A stretch of DNA of 64,000 nucleotides, from positions 1 through 64,000 of the forward strand of contig JAISJI010000012.1 of the NCBI GenBank assembly GCA_031261605.1, given 5' to 3'. Source of the DNA: Ignavibacteria bacterium. GTDB taxonomy: Bacteria; Bacteroidota; Ignavibacteria; Kapaibacteriales; UBA2268. Positions within the stretch are counted from its first letter, which is position 1. Each line of letters opens with the position of its first letter. Shown piece by piece: positions 26,021 to 35,288 of this stretch. The notes beneath the pieces were generated by a model. That model ran no database searches. It was not told where the DNA came from and was given only the letters and a program-made list of their open reading frames with translations. The position numbers and the translations under genes are program-made.

Positions 26021-26289
26021 AAATTTAACATACGCTGTAATTGGAGCAACGGGCTTTTGCCCACCGGCTGCGATGATGAATCAAGTCCCAATATGGATTA
26101 TTCTCAAGCATTAGCGCCTTTTGTGAATGGTAATTTATTTTTAGTATTTATGGCTAATATTCTCTACTTGCGGACTATTCACTCAATTCCACTTCCTCCG
26201 CTAATATCTACATTCCTATATATCAACATCTTACACCATTTTATCTCCATAAATTCCGTTTGGCACTATATTTGTAGAATGGGGAGAGA
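26021..26289. other. intergenic region between aspartate kinase and fliP
   Basis: No convincing gene is visible. A GGGC-TTTT-GCCC hairpin at 26051-26062 lies 30 bp after the aspartate kinase stop, without a T-run. A 78-codon frame (26057-26293) runs through it, but it has no ribosome site and no recognisable composition. The right end holds the probable fliP -7 box. Confidence 0.5.
26267..26274 (+). promoter_or_regulatory. -7 box of fliP
   Basis: TATATTTG matches TAnnTTTG. The transcript would begin about 10 nt before the fliP ATG and contain the ribosome site GGGGAGA at 26281-26287. No TTG is seen at -33, so the promoter is tentative. Confidence 0.4.
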
Positions 26290-27072
26290 ATGAAACCGTA
26301 TAATAACCCAATGTTTAAAATAGCTGTAGCAGTCCTGCTAATACTTGTAGGACAAATGCTCTGTGCCGACTATACTCTTGCTCAAAACCTATCCATACCC
26401 AAAGTATCACTCGGATTGGATGGAGTGAAGGACGCATCACCGCAAGAGTTCGCTACTTCTATACAAATACTGCTGGCGCTGACTGTTCTAACATTAGCAC
26501 CATCTATCCTTGTTATGACTACTTGCTTCACAAGGATAATTGTCGTTTTCTATTTCTTACGAACTGCTCTAGGAACGGCTACACAACCGCCGAACCAATT
26601 ACTAACTTCGCTTGCATTCTTTCTAACTATTTTTATTATGCAACCGGTTATCAATGAAGCGAATGACAAAGGATTACAACCATACTTAAATGACGAAATC
26701 ACTCAATCCGAAGCAATGAGCAAGATGGTTACTCCATTTCGCACTTTTATGCTTAAACATACTAGAGAAGAAGACCTTGGATTGTTCATTAAACTTACTG
26801 GTGGCGAACGTCCGCAAAGTATAGATGATGTATCTATTTGGGCGGTTATTCCGGCTTATACTATCAGCGAACTCAAAATAGCGTTCCAAATCGGCTTCCT
26901 TATATTCATACCATTCCTTGTGCTTGATATGGTTATCGCCAGCACATTGATGTCGCTTGGTATGATGATGCTTCCGCCACAAATGATTTCGCTGCCTATT
27001 AAGATACTGCTATTTGTCCTTGTGGACGGCTGGTATCTTATTGTGGATAGTTTGATAAAGAGCATCGGATAA
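26290..27072 (+). CDS. fliP: flagellar type III export channel protein FliP
   Basis: FliP forms the core of the export gate through which flagellar subunits cross the inner membrane. The protein has 260 residues with a cleavable-looking signal peptide (1-31), as in true FliP and unlike the SctR proteins of injectisomes. Family features are the LTLAPSILVMTTCFTRIIVV helix at about 62-80, LRTALGTATQPPNQLL at about 87-102, and the C-terminal LLFVLVDGWYLIVDSLIKS. Four hydrophobic segments fit the family topology. It is the first gene of a fliP-fliQ-fliR group. Confidence 0.95.
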   Translation: MKPYNNPMFKIAVAVLLILVGQMLCADYTLAQNLSIPKVSLGLDGVKDASPQEFATSIQILLALTVLTLAPSILVMTTCFTRIIVVFYFLRTALGTATQPPNQLLTSLAFFLTIFIMQPVINEANDKGLQPYLNDEITQSEAMSKMVTPFRTFMLKHTREEDLGLFIKLTGGERPQSIDDVSIWAVIPAYTISELKIAFQIGFLIFIPFLVLDMVIASTLMSLGMMMLPPQMISLPIKILLFVLVDGWYLIVDSLIKSIG

Positions 27073-27105
27073 ATTATTTTTTTTAGAACTATACTATACA
27101 ATACT

Positions 27106-27375
27106 ATGACTGAACAAATGATTATGAACATTATTAGAGATGCCTTCTATTATGTCCTCATTACCGTTGGACCTCTACTACTTGCGTCTCTTATTGTTGG
27201 TTTGACTATCTCTATCTTCCAAGCGGCTACTTCTATCCAAGAGCAATCGCTTACTTTCGTGCCTAAACTCGTTATTACATTTACCATAGTTGTTATTCTA
27301 CTACCATACCTTATCGGAAATATGAAGACCTTTACTATACAACTATTTGAAATGATTCCTACTATTAACCAATAA
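27106..27375 (+). CDS. fliQ: flagellar export gate protein FliQ
   Basis: The protein has 89 residues, the usual FliQ length, with two long hydrophobic segments (about 14-38 and 51-75). The motifs GPLLLASLIVGLTISIFQAAT and EQSLTFVPKLV are characteristic. It forms a ring around the FliP/FliR channel core in the inner membrane. It begins 33 bp after fliP and is followed 14 bp later by fliR. Confidence 0.95.
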   Translation: MTEQMIMNIIRDAFYYVLITVGPLLLASLIVGLTISIFQAATSIQEQSLTFVPKLVITFTIVVILLPYLIGNMKTFTIQLFEMIPTINQ

Positions 27376-27389
27376 CTGAACACTACATA

Positions 27390-28187
27390 ATGGACGCTGA
27401 ATTCTTAGCCATTACACAAGATAAATTGATTATCGGTATGCTTATTCTTACAAGAATATCAGGACTATTCGTTACTGCTATATTCTTCGGGCATAACGCT
27501 GTTCCTATATCTGTGAAAGCCGCGCTAACATTGATACTAGCGCTCATTATGACTCCGCTCTTCTTTGATGCTGCTCCTCATATCAAATTTGATTTGCTGA
27601 ATATGGCACTACTCGTATTCAAGGAATTCCTTGTTGGTGCCTTGCTCGGCTTCTCTTCCAATATAGTATATTGGGCTGCTCGCTTCGGTGGTGGTATCGT
27701 TGATATGGACATCGGATACCAAGCCAGTTTAATGTTTGACGCTACCGCCGGCGCTCCCACTTTAGTCGGCGAGTTCTATGCTATGGGAACGCTAATGATT
27801 TTCCTATTTCTTAACGGACATCACTTCCTAATCGAATCCCTATTCCTTAGTATGAAAATTGTTCCAATCACAACATTCACTATTACGCAATCCACTCTTT
27901 CGCTACTCTTTACTACCATCTCATCATTTATGGTTCTGGGTATGAAAATCGCCGCACCGGTGATGGTTACCCTATTTAACGTTAATCTTGCACTCATCTT
28001 ACTCTCGAAAGCCGCTCCACAGATGAATGTATTTATGCTATCTTTCCAAATCAAAGTCGCTGCTGGCATCTTCATTCTTGTTGCATCTGTTCCTCTTATC
28101 GGCATTGTCTCCAAGCAAGCATTAGAACTAATGCAGACCAATATAACTACATTCCTAATGTCCCTTAATCCCGCTCTTGTGAATTAA
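27390..28187 (+). CDS. fliR: flagellar export gate protein FliR
   Basis: The protein has 265 residues and about six transmembrane segments. Family features are LTRISGLFVTAIFFGHNAVP near residues 19-38, KEFLVGALLGFSSNIVYWAARFGGGIVDMDIGY near 78-110, and the GAPTLVGEF loop near 117-125. FliR completes the FliPQR channel. No other flagellar gene lies in the window (flhB and flhA often follow fliR), and the next gene is an unrelated folding factor with its own promoter. Confidence 0.94.
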   Translation: MDAEFLAITQDKLIIGMLILTRISGLFVTAIFFGHNAVPISVKAALTLILALIMTPLFFDAAPHIKFDLLNMALLVFKEFLVGALLGFSSNIVYWAARFGGGIVDMDIGYQASLMFDATAGAPTLVGEFYAMGTLMIFLFLNGHHFLIESLFLSMKIVPITTFTITQSTLSLLFTTISSFMVLGMKIAAPVMVTLFNVNLALILLSKAAPQMNVFMLSFQIKVAAGIFILVASVPLIGIVSKQALELMQTNITTFLMSLNPALVN

Positions 28188-28211
28188 GTGGATAAAAAAA
28201 ACGTCCTCCTT

Positions 28212-28242
28212 TTTGTTTTCTGCATAACTATTTGTATATTTG
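28212..28242 (+). promoter_or_regulatory. promoter of the PPIase gene
   Basis: TTTG at 28212-28215, 19 bp, then TATATTTG at 28235-28242: a full match to the Bacteroidota -33/-7 consensus. The predicted start near 28249 gives a leader of about 75 nt to the ATG at 28325. Confidence 0.7.
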
Positions 28243-28324
28243 TAGTCCGTAAAAGAGTGCATACGTGCAAATTCTTTTATTTCCCACTATTTTTAATCAT
28301 AATAATTACGGAGTATTTATATCG

Positions 28325-30496
28325 ATGGGGACAATTACGAAAATTAGGCAAGTATCGCCTTATGTTTTTGTTGTTTTTGCAGTGCTATTCATAGGATTTA
28401 TGGTGCTGAGCGATAACATCTCTAACCTTGCTACTTCCGGCGGCGAAAGCATACAGACAGCAGCTATATGCAAAGTCAATGGAGAAAAAATATACTACAG
28501 AGATTTCGAAGAAAGAGTCAAACTACGCACTGACCAAATGCGCAATGACCCACAAAATCAAGGTCGCGACATTGACGACCAACAAATCAGAAACCAGGTC
28601 TGGGACGAACTGCTTAGAGAAAAATTGCTTATCCAAGCAGGCGAAAAACTCGGAGTTAATGTCTCTGATGATGAAATCCTTGACATTCTGCTGGAAAATC
28701 CACCGGACTATCTTAAACAATCTTTCACCGACGAGCAAGGCAACTTCAATAGACAACTATACCTTGCTATCGTCACTAACCCTGAAACCATTGTTAATTA
28801 CCTCGGGCAAGACCCAGCGCAAATTGATGCTGAAACTAAGGCAAAGTATATCTCTGACTTCCGCAAGCAAATCATTGATATTACTAAATACATCAAAGAG
28901 CAGAAAATCACCGGCGCCATACAAGGAACGCTCGGCGTGTCTTATGCTGTGTCCTCGCCTACTTATTTAGAAAATAAATTCGTTGCCGACAACTCTTCCG
29001 CAGATATTAACTATATCTTCGTCGGAGTTAATAATATCGCTGACCAAGTTAATGTCTCCGAAGACGAAATTAAAGCATACTATGAAAAATATAAGAACTC
29101 TTTTAGAGTGAAAAATGAACGCAAAGTGAAATGCCTTAATTTCCCTATCGTTCCTTCTGATGAGGACTCCAACCGTAATGCTAAGCGTATAGAACGCATC
29201 GTTGAAGAACTCGCCGAAGCACCTACTCCCGAACAAAAGGATAGTATATTCTCTGTTAAAATTAATGAATTCTCCGGAGTAGAGAACGATTGGCAACTAA
29301 TCAAAGACATTAACCCAGAAATAATGAATATGTTCGCTACCGCTACCGATAAGGAAATTATAGGTCCGCTATCGCTATCCGATGGCGTCCATTTCTATCG
29401 CTTCGATGGTCGTAGAAGTGGCGAACAAGTAGTCGTTAAAGCGAGCCATATTCTTATCGCTTTCGGTAATAACAAAGATAGTGCCAAAGCATTCGCTGAG
29501 AATTTAATGAAAGCCACTACTCCCGCTAACTTCGCTGCACAAGCCATCCAATACTCTGATGACAAGGGCTCCGGAGCACAAGGTGGTGACCTCGGCTACT
29601 TCGGTAAAGGTAGAATGGTGCCTGAATTCGAAAACGCTGCTTTTGCTGCAAAAGTCGGCTCTATTGTTGGTCCTGTTGAATCCCAGTTCGGATACCATAT
29701 AATATATGTTACCGATAAAAAGTCAGATGAATTAAAATATTCAGAAATCACCTTCACTCTCACTACTTCAAATGGAACTAAGAACAAAATAAAACGCGAT
29801 GCTTTCGCTGCTCTTAAACAACTCCAAGACGGAGTTCCTATGGACGAACTCGCTAAAAAACTCGGTATAGAAATCTCTGAATCACCATACGTTACTAAGG
29901 ACAGACCATTCTTCGGCTCTATGTTCATTACTAACAAAATATTCGAAGGCAAACTCAACGACTTCCTTGAGCCAAAAGAAGTATTTAACGGCAGTTCCAT
30001 TGTCGTTCTGCAAATCAGCGGCATCCGTAAAGCCGGTCTCGCTACTCTCGATGACGAAAAAGAATTCATTGCATCCAAAATTACTAAAACCAAAAAATTA
30101 GACATAGCAAAACAAAAAGCAACCGAAATATATAACATAGTAAAAGCAAATCCATCCCTCATCGGATACGACCAACCACTACCAAATGGTGCTACCGTCC
30201 AAATCGCCAATATCAAAAATAATGGCATCATTATGGGGGCTACTACCGATTTCGCTGCTACTACTTACGCATTCAAATTGCCAGAAAATAAAATAAACGA
30301 ACCCGTCCGTTGCGACAACGGATACTTCATTTTAGAAATCCATAACCGTGCTATTCCATCCAAAGACAAAGCAAAAGACGCTCCTGACGTAAATAAACAA
30401 CAATACGCAAGAACGCTCTTCGACCAATGGTTCGCAAAATTTAAAGAGGACTCCGATATACAGGACTTCAGAAGCAAATACTACTCCGAGTATTAA
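28325..30496 (+). CDS. membrane-anchored peptidyl-prolyl isomerase, PpiD/SurA-like
   Basis: The start is placed at 28325 (MGTITKIRQ), preceded by ACGGAG. The upstream ATG at 28265 adds 20 residues lacking a ribosome site. The protein has 723 residues: one N-terminal membrane helix (about 11-30), a SurA-N-like chaperone domain (about 45-230, with [20 protein letters not shown]), and a parvulin domain at about 370-470 ([37 protein letters not shown]). A second, degenerate rotamase-like region and a helical C-terminus follow. It would act in the periplasm on exported proteins leaving the Sec channel. It suits a genome with very large secreted proteins. Confidence 0.88.
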   Translation: MGTITKIRQVSPYVFVVFAVLFIGFMVLSDNISNLATSGGESIQTAAICKVNGEKIYYRDFEERVKLRTDQMRNDPQNQGRDIDDQQIRNQVWDELLREKLLIQAGEKLGVNVSDDEILDILLENPPDYLKQSFTDEQGNFNRQLYLAIVTNPETIVNYLGQDPAQIDAETKAKYISDFRKQIIDITKYIKEQKITGAIQGTLGVSYAVSSPTYLENKFVADNSSADINYIFVGVNNIADQVNVSEDEIKAYYEKYKNSFRVKNERKVKCLNFPIVPSDEDSNRNAKRIERIVEELAEAPTPEQKDSIFSVKINEFSGVENDWQLIKDINPEIMNMFATATDKEIIGPLSLSDGVHFYRFDGRRSGEQVVVKASHILIAFGNNKDSAKAFAENLMKATTPANFAAQAIQYSDDKGSGAQGGDLGYFGKGRMVPEFENAAFAAKVGSIVGPVESQFGYHIIYVTDKKSDELKYSEITFTLTTSNGTKNKIKRDAFAALKQLQDGVPMDELAKKLGIEISESPYVTKDRPFFGSMFITNKIFEGKLNDFLEPKEVFNGSSIVVLQISGIRKAGLATLDDEKEFIASKITKTKKLDIAKQKATEIYNIVKANPSLIGYDQPLPNGATVQIANIKNNGIIMGATTDFAATTYAFKLPENKINEPVRCDNGYFILEIHNRAIPSKDKAKDAPDVNKQQYARTLFDQWFAKFKEDSDIQDFRSKYYSEY

Positions 30497-30535
30497 TACT
30501 CATAACATTTAATATTCAATTATAGAGTAAAAACT

Positions 30536-30569
30536 AAACCCTTGTGTGTTGTCATAAGGGTTTTTTTTT
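30536..30569 (+). terminator. terminator after the PPIase gene
   Basis: AACCCTTGTG and CATAAGGGTT form a 10-bp stem (with G-U pairs) and a run of nine T follows at 30561-30569. The next promoter overlaps it. Confidence 0.7.
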
Positions 30570-30578
30570 GTATATTTG
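30549..30578 (+). promoter_or_regulatory. promoter of the glycosyltransferase gene
   Basis: TTG at 30549-30551, a 19-bp spacer and TATATTTG at 30571-30578 match the consensus. The spacer is the 3' arm and T-run of the preceding terminator. Confidence 0.6.
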
Positions 30579-30607
30579 CATTACGTTGCTAACCATATTC
30601 CTCGCTT

Positions 30608-31756
30608 ATGAAAATCGCATTCCTATCATCATTCTATCCTTACCCCGGCGAAATCGCAGAAGGCAATTCGCTACTCTATCGCACTTTGGAGAAGGCAAAC
30701 GAAATCCAAGCATTCAATTTCTCGCTGCTATATCCAGAACTGCTTTTCCCCGGTAAAGAGCAAAATGTATCTTCACGCGAAGTTGTAGATATGGTTCCCA
30801 ATACACGTATCCTCAATACTGCAAATCCCGCCAGTTACTACTTCACCGCAAGCACCATTAACTCAACAAAGCCGGATATTATGCTGTCGCGGCTGTGGAT
30901 GCCATATCTGGCTGCATCTATCGGCGGAGTGGGGAAGTGCATTAAGAAAGATATTAAACGTATCGCTATCGTCGATTCTATTCACAATGGACAGCCCATC
31001 GTATTCGAGGAGAGTGCTGCCAAACTATTCGCCAAAAATTACGACGCCTTTATCGTCCTCAATGGTCAGGCAAAGGATGACCTACTAATTGCAAATCCCA
31101 ATGCTGTCTATGCTGAGCATCCACGTCCATTCTTTAGCGCCTCGGCGGATGTAATAGATAAGAAGGTTGCTCGCAAAATACTTAATATTCCAACAGACAA
31201 AAATATATTGCTATTCTTTGGAGATGTCCGCAAATACAGAGGCATTGACGTAACTCTGCAAACGCTCTCTATGCTTGACGATAACTACCATCTGCTCATT
31301 GCGGGACAATCTGCAAGTGGCTTCGACTACTACAACCGCAAAATTAATGACCTCGGAATAAAGGACAGAACAACCATCATCAGCCATAAACTTAACACAA
31401 ATGAAATACCATACATATTCTATGCCTCCGATGTTCTGCTAATGCCATTTGAGGAAGATGTATCCAACTCCATTGTCGGCAGTGCATTCAGTTATCAACT
31501 ACCGGTCATCGTTACTGATGTCGGCTCGTTCAAAGAAATATTTGAGGAAAAGAATTTCGGGATAATAATTGACAAAACAGATGCCGACTTACTACTTAAC
31601 GCCATCCACAAATACTACAACGAAGGATTAGAAAAGAAATTCAAACAAAATCTCAACGGATTACGCTACGGACACTCGTGGGAAAGTTTGGCAACTATTA
31701 TCTTTGATGTATATGAATCACTATTAGATAAAGAGGACAAAACGATATATTATTAA
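30608..31756 (+). CDS. glycosyltransferase, GT4-like
   Basis: The protein has 382 residues. The C-terminal half has the GT-B fold pattern of family 4: ILLFFGDVRKYRGIDVTLQTL at about 195-216 (start of the nucleotide-sugar-binding domain), YHLLIAGQ, then IPYIFYASDVLLMPFEED at about 260-278 and SNSIVGSAFSYQLPVIVTDVGSFKE at about 279-303. The N-terminal half begins IAFLSSFYPYPGE as in acceptor-binding domains. It probably transfers a sugar in polysaccharide, glycolipid or protein glycosylation. Donor and acceptor are unknown. It is cytoplasmic or membrane-peripheral. Its own promoter and the preceding terminator suggest independent transcription. Confidence 0.8.
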   Translation: MKIAFLSSFYPYPGEIAEGNSLLYRTLEKANEIQAFNFSLLYPELLFPGKEQNVSSREVVDMVPNTRILNTANPASYYFTASTINSTKPDIMLSRLWMPYLAASIGGVGKCIKKDIKRIAIVDSIHNGQPIVFEESAAKLFAKNYDAFIVLNGQAKDDLLIANPNAVYAEHPRPFFSASADVIDKKVARKILNIPTDKNILLFFGDVRKYRGIDVTLQTLSMLDDNYHLLIAGQSASGFDYYNRKINDLGIKDRTTIISHKLNTNEIPYIFYASDVLLMPFEEDVSNSIVGSAFSYQLPVIVTDVGSFKEIFEEKNFGIIIDKTDADLLLNAIHKYYNEGLEKKFKQNLNGLRYGHSWESLATIIFDVYESLLDKEDKTIYY

Positions 31757-31793
31757 ACAAAATTATTCACACTATTTGAAAAAACTTTGTTTT

Positions 31794-31871
31794 ATGAAAT
31801 ATTATAACTATATTGGTGTATTGAAATGGTGTTTATTGCTACTAATTTCATTAATAATTAAATTTGGATAA
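31794..31871 (+). CDS. possible 25-residue hydrophobic peptide just before nuoJ
   Basis: A short frame from ATG 31794 ends with TAA at 31869-31871, immediately before the nuoJ ATG at 31872. The last two thirds is a run of Leu/Ile. There is no clear ribosome site. It might couple translation to nuoJ or be chance. Confidence 0.2.
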   Translation: MKYYNYIGVLKWCLLLLISLIIKFG

Positions 31872-32375
31872 ATGGAATATTGCTTATTTACTATATTAGC
31901 CATCCTTGCAATAGCAAGTGCTGCTCTTACGATTACGCTTAAAGATACTGTGAAATCTGCTTTAGCATTAGTGTTCCACTTCTTTATGCTTGCCGGTATC
32001 TATCTTACTTTATCTGCTCAGTTCCTCGCTATTATGCAGATTATAGTTTATGCTGGTGCTATTATGGTCCTTGTCCTATTCGTTATTATGCTTCTATCTA
32101 CGGGCGATGAGAACGAGGCATTGCTACGAAAAAGTAAATTGAAACAAGCGTTTGCCTTTACTATATCACTCGCAATGATTATACTAATCGCAAGCTACAT
32201 TACACTTGAATTCGGAATTAAGCCCATTGTTACAGATTTTAATACTCTCAATGGCTCTGTTAATGCGGTCGGCGGAGAACTATACACAAACTTCCTATTT
32301 CCATTTGAAGCCATCGGTATTCTTTTATTATCCGCTATTATAGGGGCGGTGATGCTTTCAAAGAAAAAAATATAA
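31872..32375 (+). CDS. nuoJ: NADH-quinone oxidoreductase subunit J
   Basis: NuoJ is a membrane subunit of respiratory complex I that contributes to the proton path. The protein has 167 residues with five transmembrane segments. Diagnostic features are [52 protein letters not shown] spread over residues 22-77, in which the [16 protein letters not shown] helix 3 is the best conserved part of the family. It is followed 7 bp later by nuoK. No other complex I gene is near, which is unusual since nuo genes normally form one long operon. Confidence 0.95.
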   Translation: MEYCLFTILAILAIASAALTITLKDTVKSALALVFHFFMLAGIYLTLSAQFLAIMQIIVYAGAIMVLVLFVIMLLSTGDENEALLRKSKLKQAFAFTISLAMIILIASYITLEFGIKPIVTDFNTLNGSVNAVGGELYTNFLFPFEAIGILLLSAIIGAVMLSKKKI

Positions 32376-32382
32376 ACTAAAT

Positions 32383-32682
32383 ATGCTACAAGAATTTTAT
32401 TTAATACTATCGGCAATTATATTTACTATCGGAACGGTCGGTGTCCTTACACGTAGTAACGCTATTGTGATATTTATGTCTATTGAACTTATGCTTAATG
32501 CAGTCAATCTTAGCATTATCACCTTTGCTTCATTCTCTAATGACCCTGTAGGACAAGTATTCGTATTCTTTGTAATGGCTGTTGCTGCTGCTGAAGCGGC
32601 TATCGGACTTGCTATTGTAATTGCGCTATACCGATTAAAGAAAACTATGTTCATAGACAACCTTAAACTTTTACGAAATTAA
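32383..32682 (+). CDS. nuoK: NADH-quinone oxidoreductase subunit K
   Basis: The protein has 99 residues and three transmembrane helices, the usual NuoK size. The two conserved membrane glutamates used in proton transfer are visible in [12 protein letters not shown] (about residue 35) and [19 protein letters not shown] (about residue 71). It pairs with NuoJ in the membrane arm of complex I. The gene directly follows nuoJ and ends the pair. Confidence 0.96.
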   Translation: MLQEFYLILSAIIFTIGTVGVLTRSNAIVIFMSIELMLNAVNLSIITFASFSNDPVGQVFVFFVMAVAAAEAAIGLAIVIALYRLKKTMFIDNLKLLRN

Positions 32683-32758
32683 GACCTATGACCCAAACAC
32701 AACTATATAAAACAACTAAACAATAACGAATTTTCTATAATATAATATCGAGGTTACT

Positions 32759-33280
32759 ATGAAAAATAAAATTACTCTTTTATTTTCTCTACTAATTATG
32801 TCTCTCGTCCTTGTATCTGCTTGCAACAAGGATGCCACTATCAGCGAAACTCTTTTATCAGAAGACGAAAAAAAAGCTGAAAAAAACAAAATACAGGAAG
32901 TCCTAAAACTTTACAACAAAGCCGCCAATGAAAAAAACTGGTCTAAAATGGTGGCTACACTCGCTTCCGATGTTCATTTCTTCGGAACGGACTCAGGTGA
33001 AGTTTCTGCAAATATGGACGCATTCAAAACTAAAATGCAGACCCAATGGAACGAATACGATTCCATTGTCTATGGTGAAATCCATGACCTCTACATTGAA
33101 TTGGACGACTACGCAAGGTATGCCAATGCTATTTTTGGCTGCCCTTTCACTATCGTTAAAAAAGGTGCTGTGCCAGAAAATCTATACGTTGTATGCCAAA
33201 GGACGCTACAGAAAGACCCAAGCACACAATCTTGGACTATCAAAAGCGGTATACTTGCTGTATCACGCGTTGAGAGATAA
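32759..33280 (+). CDS. lipoprotein with SnoaL/NTF2-like domain
   Basis: The protein has 173 residues. The lipoprotein signal ends at VSAC (about residue 22). The remainder resembles the cone-shaped NTF2/SnoaL fold: KIQEVLKLYNKAANEKNWSKMVATLASDVHFFGTD opens as in DUF4440/SnoaL proteins, and the end (WTIKSGILAVSRV) has the expected terminal strands. Such domains bind small ligands or act as ketosteroid-isomerase-like enzymes, but most lipoprotein versions have no known role. It probably sits in the periplasmic leaflet of a membrane. A strong terminator follows. Confidence 0.7.
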   Translation: MKNKITLLFSLLIMSLVLVSACNKDATISETLLSEDEKKAEKNKIQEVLKLYNKAANEKNWSKMVATLASDVHFFGTDSGEVSANMDAFKTKMQTQWNEYDSIVYGEIHDLYIELDDYARYANAIFGCPFTIVKKGAVPENLYVVCQRTLQKDPSTQSWTIKSGILAVSRVER

Positions 33281-33298
33281 CTATTCACTAATTCACGC

Positions 33299-33332
33299 AA
33301 AAAAGGCAGTCAATATGATTGCCTTTTTTTTA
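33299..33332 (+). terminator. Rho-independent terminator after the SnoaL lipoprotein gene
   Basis: AAAAAAGGCA (33299-33308) pairs with TGCCTTTTTT (33320-33329), extended inward by G-U, T-A and C-G pairs, with a 5-nt loop and a T-run. Confidence 0.85.
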
Positions 33333-33362
33333 ATTCAATAACATAAAAAATCAGATTCCAAT

Positions 33363-34286
33363 ATGTCCGATTTTCCTAAAAATCTCATACAAGCAGATGA
33401 CCTTAATAGCGAACATCTAAAATTAATTTTTGATAAAGCAAAATACTTCGAAGACAATTTTACAAATACCATTCAGAATGGAGAACATTTCCCAGATTTG
33501 AAAGGACGGACGGTCGCACTTGCTTTCTTCGAAAATTCTACTCGCACAAGGAATTCCTTTGAATTGGCTGCAAAGCGTCTCTCTTCCGATGTCCTTAACT
33601 TCTCTGCTAACCAGAGTTCGCTCGCCAAAGGTGAGTCGATTGCCGATACCATTCGCACAATAGACGCTATGATGGTGGATATATACGTTGTCCGAAACCA
33701 ATACAATGGAACACCCGCTTTCATTGCATCTATTACCAATAACATAGTTGTAAATGCTGGCGATGGCAAGCACGAGCATCCTACACAAGCAATACTTGAC
33801 GCCTATACTATCCTCAAACATTATGGTAAAGTTGATGGATTGAATGTAAGCATCATTGGCGACATTATTAATTCCCGTGTAGCACGCTCCAATATCACTA
33901 TGTTGCGAACACTCGGTGCTGATGTAAAACTATTCGGACCGGGAACACTACTACCACGCCATTTGAATTGCTGGAATGCTCCCATCCACGACAACATTAA
34001 TGATGCAATAGAATGGTCGGATGTGATAATCCTACTACGCATACAGAATGAGAGAATGGATTCCGGCTTGCTGCCTTCTATCTCTGAATACGTGAAGTTC
34101 TATCAAATCAATGTCGCTAATTTTGCAAAGAAAGATAAAATAATATTGCTACATCCGGGACCTGTAAATTACGGCGTTGAGTTGGAACACAATGCAAGCA
34201 AATTGCATAATTCTATGATTGACCGACAAGTCACAAACGGTGTCTTCACTCGGATGGCAGTGCTATCGCTATTGGCGAATAGATAA
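33363..34286 (+). CDS. pyrB: aspartate carbamoyltransferase catalytic chain
   Basis: The enzyme joins carbamoyl phosphate and aspartate in pyrimidine synthesis. The protein has 307 residues. The carbamoyl-phosphate motif FENSTRTR is at about 56-63, GDGKHEHPTQAILD at about 137-150, and LLHPGPVNYGVE at about 259-270, giving a full set of active-site residues. No regulatory chain (pyrI) is adjacent. The gene follows a terminator and is followed 22 bp later by an ABC ATPase, so the two may share a transcript. Confidence 0.96.
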   Translation: MSDFPKNLIQADDLNSEHLKLIFDKAKYFEDNFTNTIQNGEHFPDLKGRTVALAFFENSTRTRNSFELAAKRLSSDVLNFSANQSSLAKGESIADTIRTIDAMMVDIYVVRNQYNGTPAFIASITNNIVVNAGDGKHEHPTQAILDAYTILKHYGKVDGLNVSIIGDIINSRVARSNITMLRTLGADVKLFGPGTLLPRHLNCWNAPIHDNINDAIEWSDVIILLRIQNERMDSGLLPSISEYVKFYQINVANFAKKDKIILLHPGPVNYGVELEHNASKLHNSMIDRQVTNGVFTRMAVLSLLANR

Positions 34287-34308
34287 AATACTTTTAACTT
34301 AAAACAAA

Positions 34309-35076
34309 ATGATTCAAATACGAAACCTATCCAAATCCTTCGGCGATAAGCAAATTTTGTCTAACATCAACCTTGACATACACCTCGGCGAGACCCTATG
34401 TATCATAGGTAAGTCCGGCTGTGGTAAGTCCGTTTTGCTGAAACATATTGTCGGCTTGCTACAACCCGATAGTGGCTATGTATCAATGGATGATAGCAAA
34501 ATCTCTGCTCTGGACCAAAAGCAATTATTCAATGTTCGCAAGTGTATCGGATATGTTTTCCAAGGTGCCGCTCTATTTGACTCTTACAATGTATTTGAAA
34601 ATACCGTTCTGAAATTATTAGAAAGTGGCGAAAAGGATTATACCAAACTCGCTAACGATGCAAAGTTTGTTCTCTCCGCTGTCGGACTATTACCCGAAGA
34701 TATTAACTCCTCAGAGTTTGAAAAAGAATGGACGATACTTGCAAATAAAAAGCCATCCGAACTTTCCGGTGGAATGAAAAAACGTGTCGGAGTGGCTCGT
34801 GCATTAATCGGCTCGCCGGACTACATATTCTACGATGAGCCGACAACAGGACTTGACCCCGTAACCTCACAACAGATAGATGACCTAATAGCAAACCTCG
34901 CAAACCAACTTAAAGTTACATCCATTATCATCACTCACGATATGTTTTCTGTCTATAATATAGCAGATAAAGTTGCAATGTTGCACGATGGGAATCTCCA
35001 TTTCTATGGCAGCATTCCAGAAATCAAAAATTCAAATGATGATGTTGTTAGAGAATTTATAGAACGCTACCAGTAA
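34309..35076 (+). CDS. ABC transporter ATP-binding protein, MlaF-like
   Basis: The protein has 255 residues. The Walker A motif is GKSGCGKS at about 34-41, the signature LSGGMKKRVGVARAL at about 156-170, and Walker B YIFYDEPTTGLDP at about 176-188. The H-loop is TSIIITHDM. The signature LSGGMxKRVxxARA and the DEPTTGLDPVTS box are typical of the MlaF/Ttg2A group, which powers phospholipid transport between inner and outer membranes. The expected permease MlaE and substrate-binding MlaD genes are not adjacent, so either they are encoded elsewhere or this is a stand-alone ATPase. It follows pyrB closely. Confidence 0.82.
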   Translation: MIQIRNLSKSFGDKQILSNINLDIHLGETLCIIGKSGCGKSVLLKHIVGLLQPDSGYVSMDDSKISALDQKQLFNVRKCIGYVFQGAALFDSYNVFENTVLKLLESGEKDYTKLANDAKFVLSAVGLLPEDINSSEFEKEWTILANKKPSELSGGMKKRVGVARALIGSPDYIFYDEPTTGLDPVTSQQIDDLIANLANQLKVTSIIITHDMFSVYNIADKVAMLHDGNLHFYGSIPEIKNSNDDVVREFIERYQ

Positions 35077-35219
35077 TTATTTTCATAATTATCTGTTTGT
35101 AACCCCTATGCCAGACCATAAATTATGTGTAATATTTCTTACAAAATGAAAAAAAAAGGGGTTATTTTAGCACTTTTGCACAATATCCACCAAATTTATC
35201 CACAAAATACGAAAATAAA
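35077..35219. other. AT-rich intergenic region with a long inverted repeat and a DnaA-box-like site
   Basis: TAACCCC at 35100-35106 is the exact complement of GGGGTTA at 35158-35164, with 51 nt between. TTATCCACA at 35196-35204 matches the E. coli DnaA box exactly, and a two-mismatch variant, ATATCCACC, lies at 35183-35191. No gene is visible. Confidence 0.45.
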
Positions 35220-35250
35220 TTGTTTATTTGGAAAAATATAAATATTTTTG
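35220..35250 (+). promoter_or_regulatory. promoter of tRNA-Arg
   Basis: TTG at 35220-35222, a 20-bp spacer and TATTTTTG at 35243-35250 match the Bacteroidota consensus. The predicted start is about 30 nt before the tRNA. Confidence 0.6.
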
Positions 35251-35288
35251 TAATTGCAAAGAGAAGTGTTTTTTGCATACTTAGTGTT

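Noticed and set aside
26051..26062. Terminator after aspartate kinase
   Set aside because: A GGGC/GCCC hairpin of four pairs without a T-run is too weak to call.
26057..26293. 78-codon frame between aspartate kinase and fliP
   Set aside because: No ribosome site, an atypical composition, and overlap with the fliP promoter and start.
28265..28324. Upstream start for the PPIase gene
   Set aside because: The 20 extra residues lack a ribosome site and precede the natural membrane anchor; ATG 28325 has ACGGAG upstream.
35077..35250. Replication origin
   Set aside because: One exact and one weak DnaA box in AT-rich sequence is too little; dnaA, gidA or dnaN genes are absent nearby.
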